From positions 1 to 64,000 of the forward strand of contig JAUYTV010000014.1 in NCBI GenBank assembly GCA_030694985.1: a stretch of 64,000 nucleotides of DNA. The letters run 5' to 3'. The DNA comes from Methanoregula sp. (GTDB lineage: Archaea > Halobacteriota > Methanomicrobia > Methanomicrobiales > Methanospirillaceae). Below are positions 63,548 through 64,000 of the stretch, piece by piece. Each line of letters opens with the position of its first letter. Within the stretch, counting starts at the first letter, position 1. A model generated the notes under the pieces. That model was not told the origin of the DNA and did not search any database. It worked only from the letters and a program-made list of their open reading frames with translations. Position numbers and translations under genes: made by a program.

Positions 63548-64000
63548 TCAGTGCTCTTTGAGTTTTACCAGTGCGGCTTTTATCAGCATCTGGACTGTGG
63601 GCTCTTTTAATCCAGCGGCAGCAGATTTTACCGCATCATACGAGGCTTTCTCGGCAAACCCGAGCGAGATAAGCGCACTTACCGCATCGTTGATCGTATG
63701 ATCGCCTCTTCCGGCTCCATCCGGTGGCATGGAATCGCGGACTTTCTTCATCTTGTCCTTGAGTTCAAGGATGAGCCGCTTTGCGCTCTTGCTGCCGATG
63801 CCCGATATCCGGGTTAAGGTTTTTTCATCTTCAGTGAGGATCGCTAAGGCAAAATCTGCGATCGTGATCTGGGAGAGGATGTTGAGAGCAGTCTGCGGAC
63901 CTATCCCTGAAACCCCGATGAGGATGGAAAAAATTTCCCGCTCGCTCCCGTGGAGAAAACCGTACAGGGTGATTGCATCTTCCCGCACTGACAGGTGGGT
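63548..64000 (-). CDS. ruvA: Holliday junction protein RuvA (5' partial)
   Basis: The frame is open to the window edge, so the N-terminal OB domain is outside; 150 residues are visible. Two helix-hairpin-helix motifs ([27 protein letters not shown]) and the C-terminal domain III ([12 protein letters not shown]) are present. It binds Holliday junctions and recruits RuvB, which is the next gene. A GTG at 63988 is not the start. Confidence 0.95.
   Translation of the reverse strand, partial: THLSVREDAITLYGFLHGSEREIFSILIGVSGIGPQTALNILSQITIADFALAILTEDEKTLTRISGIGSKSAKRLILELKDKMKKVRDSMPPDGAGRGDHTINDAVSALISLGFAEKASYDAVKSAAAGLKEPTVQMLIKAALVKLKEH

Overview
The window is chromosomal DNA of a methanogenic archaeon, most likely of the order Methanomicrobiales (Methanoregula-like). 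The evidence is archaeal information genes (Lsm protein, L37e, Nob1, LonB, group II chaperonin, SepF, archaeal AspRS), tRNA genes without an encoded CCA end, TATA boxes 25-30 bases before starts and GGTGA-type ribosome sites. There is also the CoM/CoB-dependent fumarate reductase TfrAB, and a ruvA-ruvB pair of bacterial type that I recall from this order. The genus is inference.

Layout. 1-3300: a thioredoxin-CcdA fusion cut by the window edge, a frameshifted pRiA4b ORF-3 remnant, TspO, chorismate mutase and an M50 protease. 3500-11980: an oxygen/redox region with three Isf-type flavoproteins, a peroxiredoxin-carboxymuconolactone decarboxylase-desulforedoxin operon, a zinc ribbon, RadC, rubrerythrin and a glutaredoxin-thioredoxin reductase fusion. 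It is interrupted by a vapBC pair whose toxin has an in-frame stop, and by a LamG surface protein. 12030-21250: tfrAB, aspartate kinase-purM, sepF-zpr1, a PUA protein, and lsm-rpl37e-purF. 21380-30360: CcdA-like protein, TPR protein, initiator tRNA-Met, thioredoxin, PCD, a sodium symporter with its 41-residue accessory protein, an Lhr-type helicase, a cupredoxin-like lipoprotein and tRNA-Ser(CGA).

30540-39270: thermosome, gfcR, nob1, prs, then lonB, tldD, tldE and a BofA-like protein. 39390-45490: two KaiC-like ATPases divergent from a type IV pilus-like ATPase and membrane platform, followed by a zinc ribbon and an unknown protein. 45500-50100: TauE exporter, isochorismatase, an orphan adenine methyltransferase and a long non-coding tract. 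49580-57750: a complete ECF transporter, an acyl-CoA ligase, a P-loop-less KaiC-like protein, an amidotransferase that reads into its neighbour, a MetE-type methyltransferase and AspRS. 57890-64000: a membrane-anchored protein, Fic, a second long non-coding tract, a beta-propeller lipoprotein and ruvB-ruvA.

The most unusual signal is a pair of inverted, diverged copies of a non-coding element of about 265 bp (48191-48453 and 59821-60086). One lies beside the orphan methyltransferase and the other beside the Fic gene. The copies share long conserved blocks but no open frame. Copy 1 is flanked by a compound hairpin with a perfect 12-bp stem.
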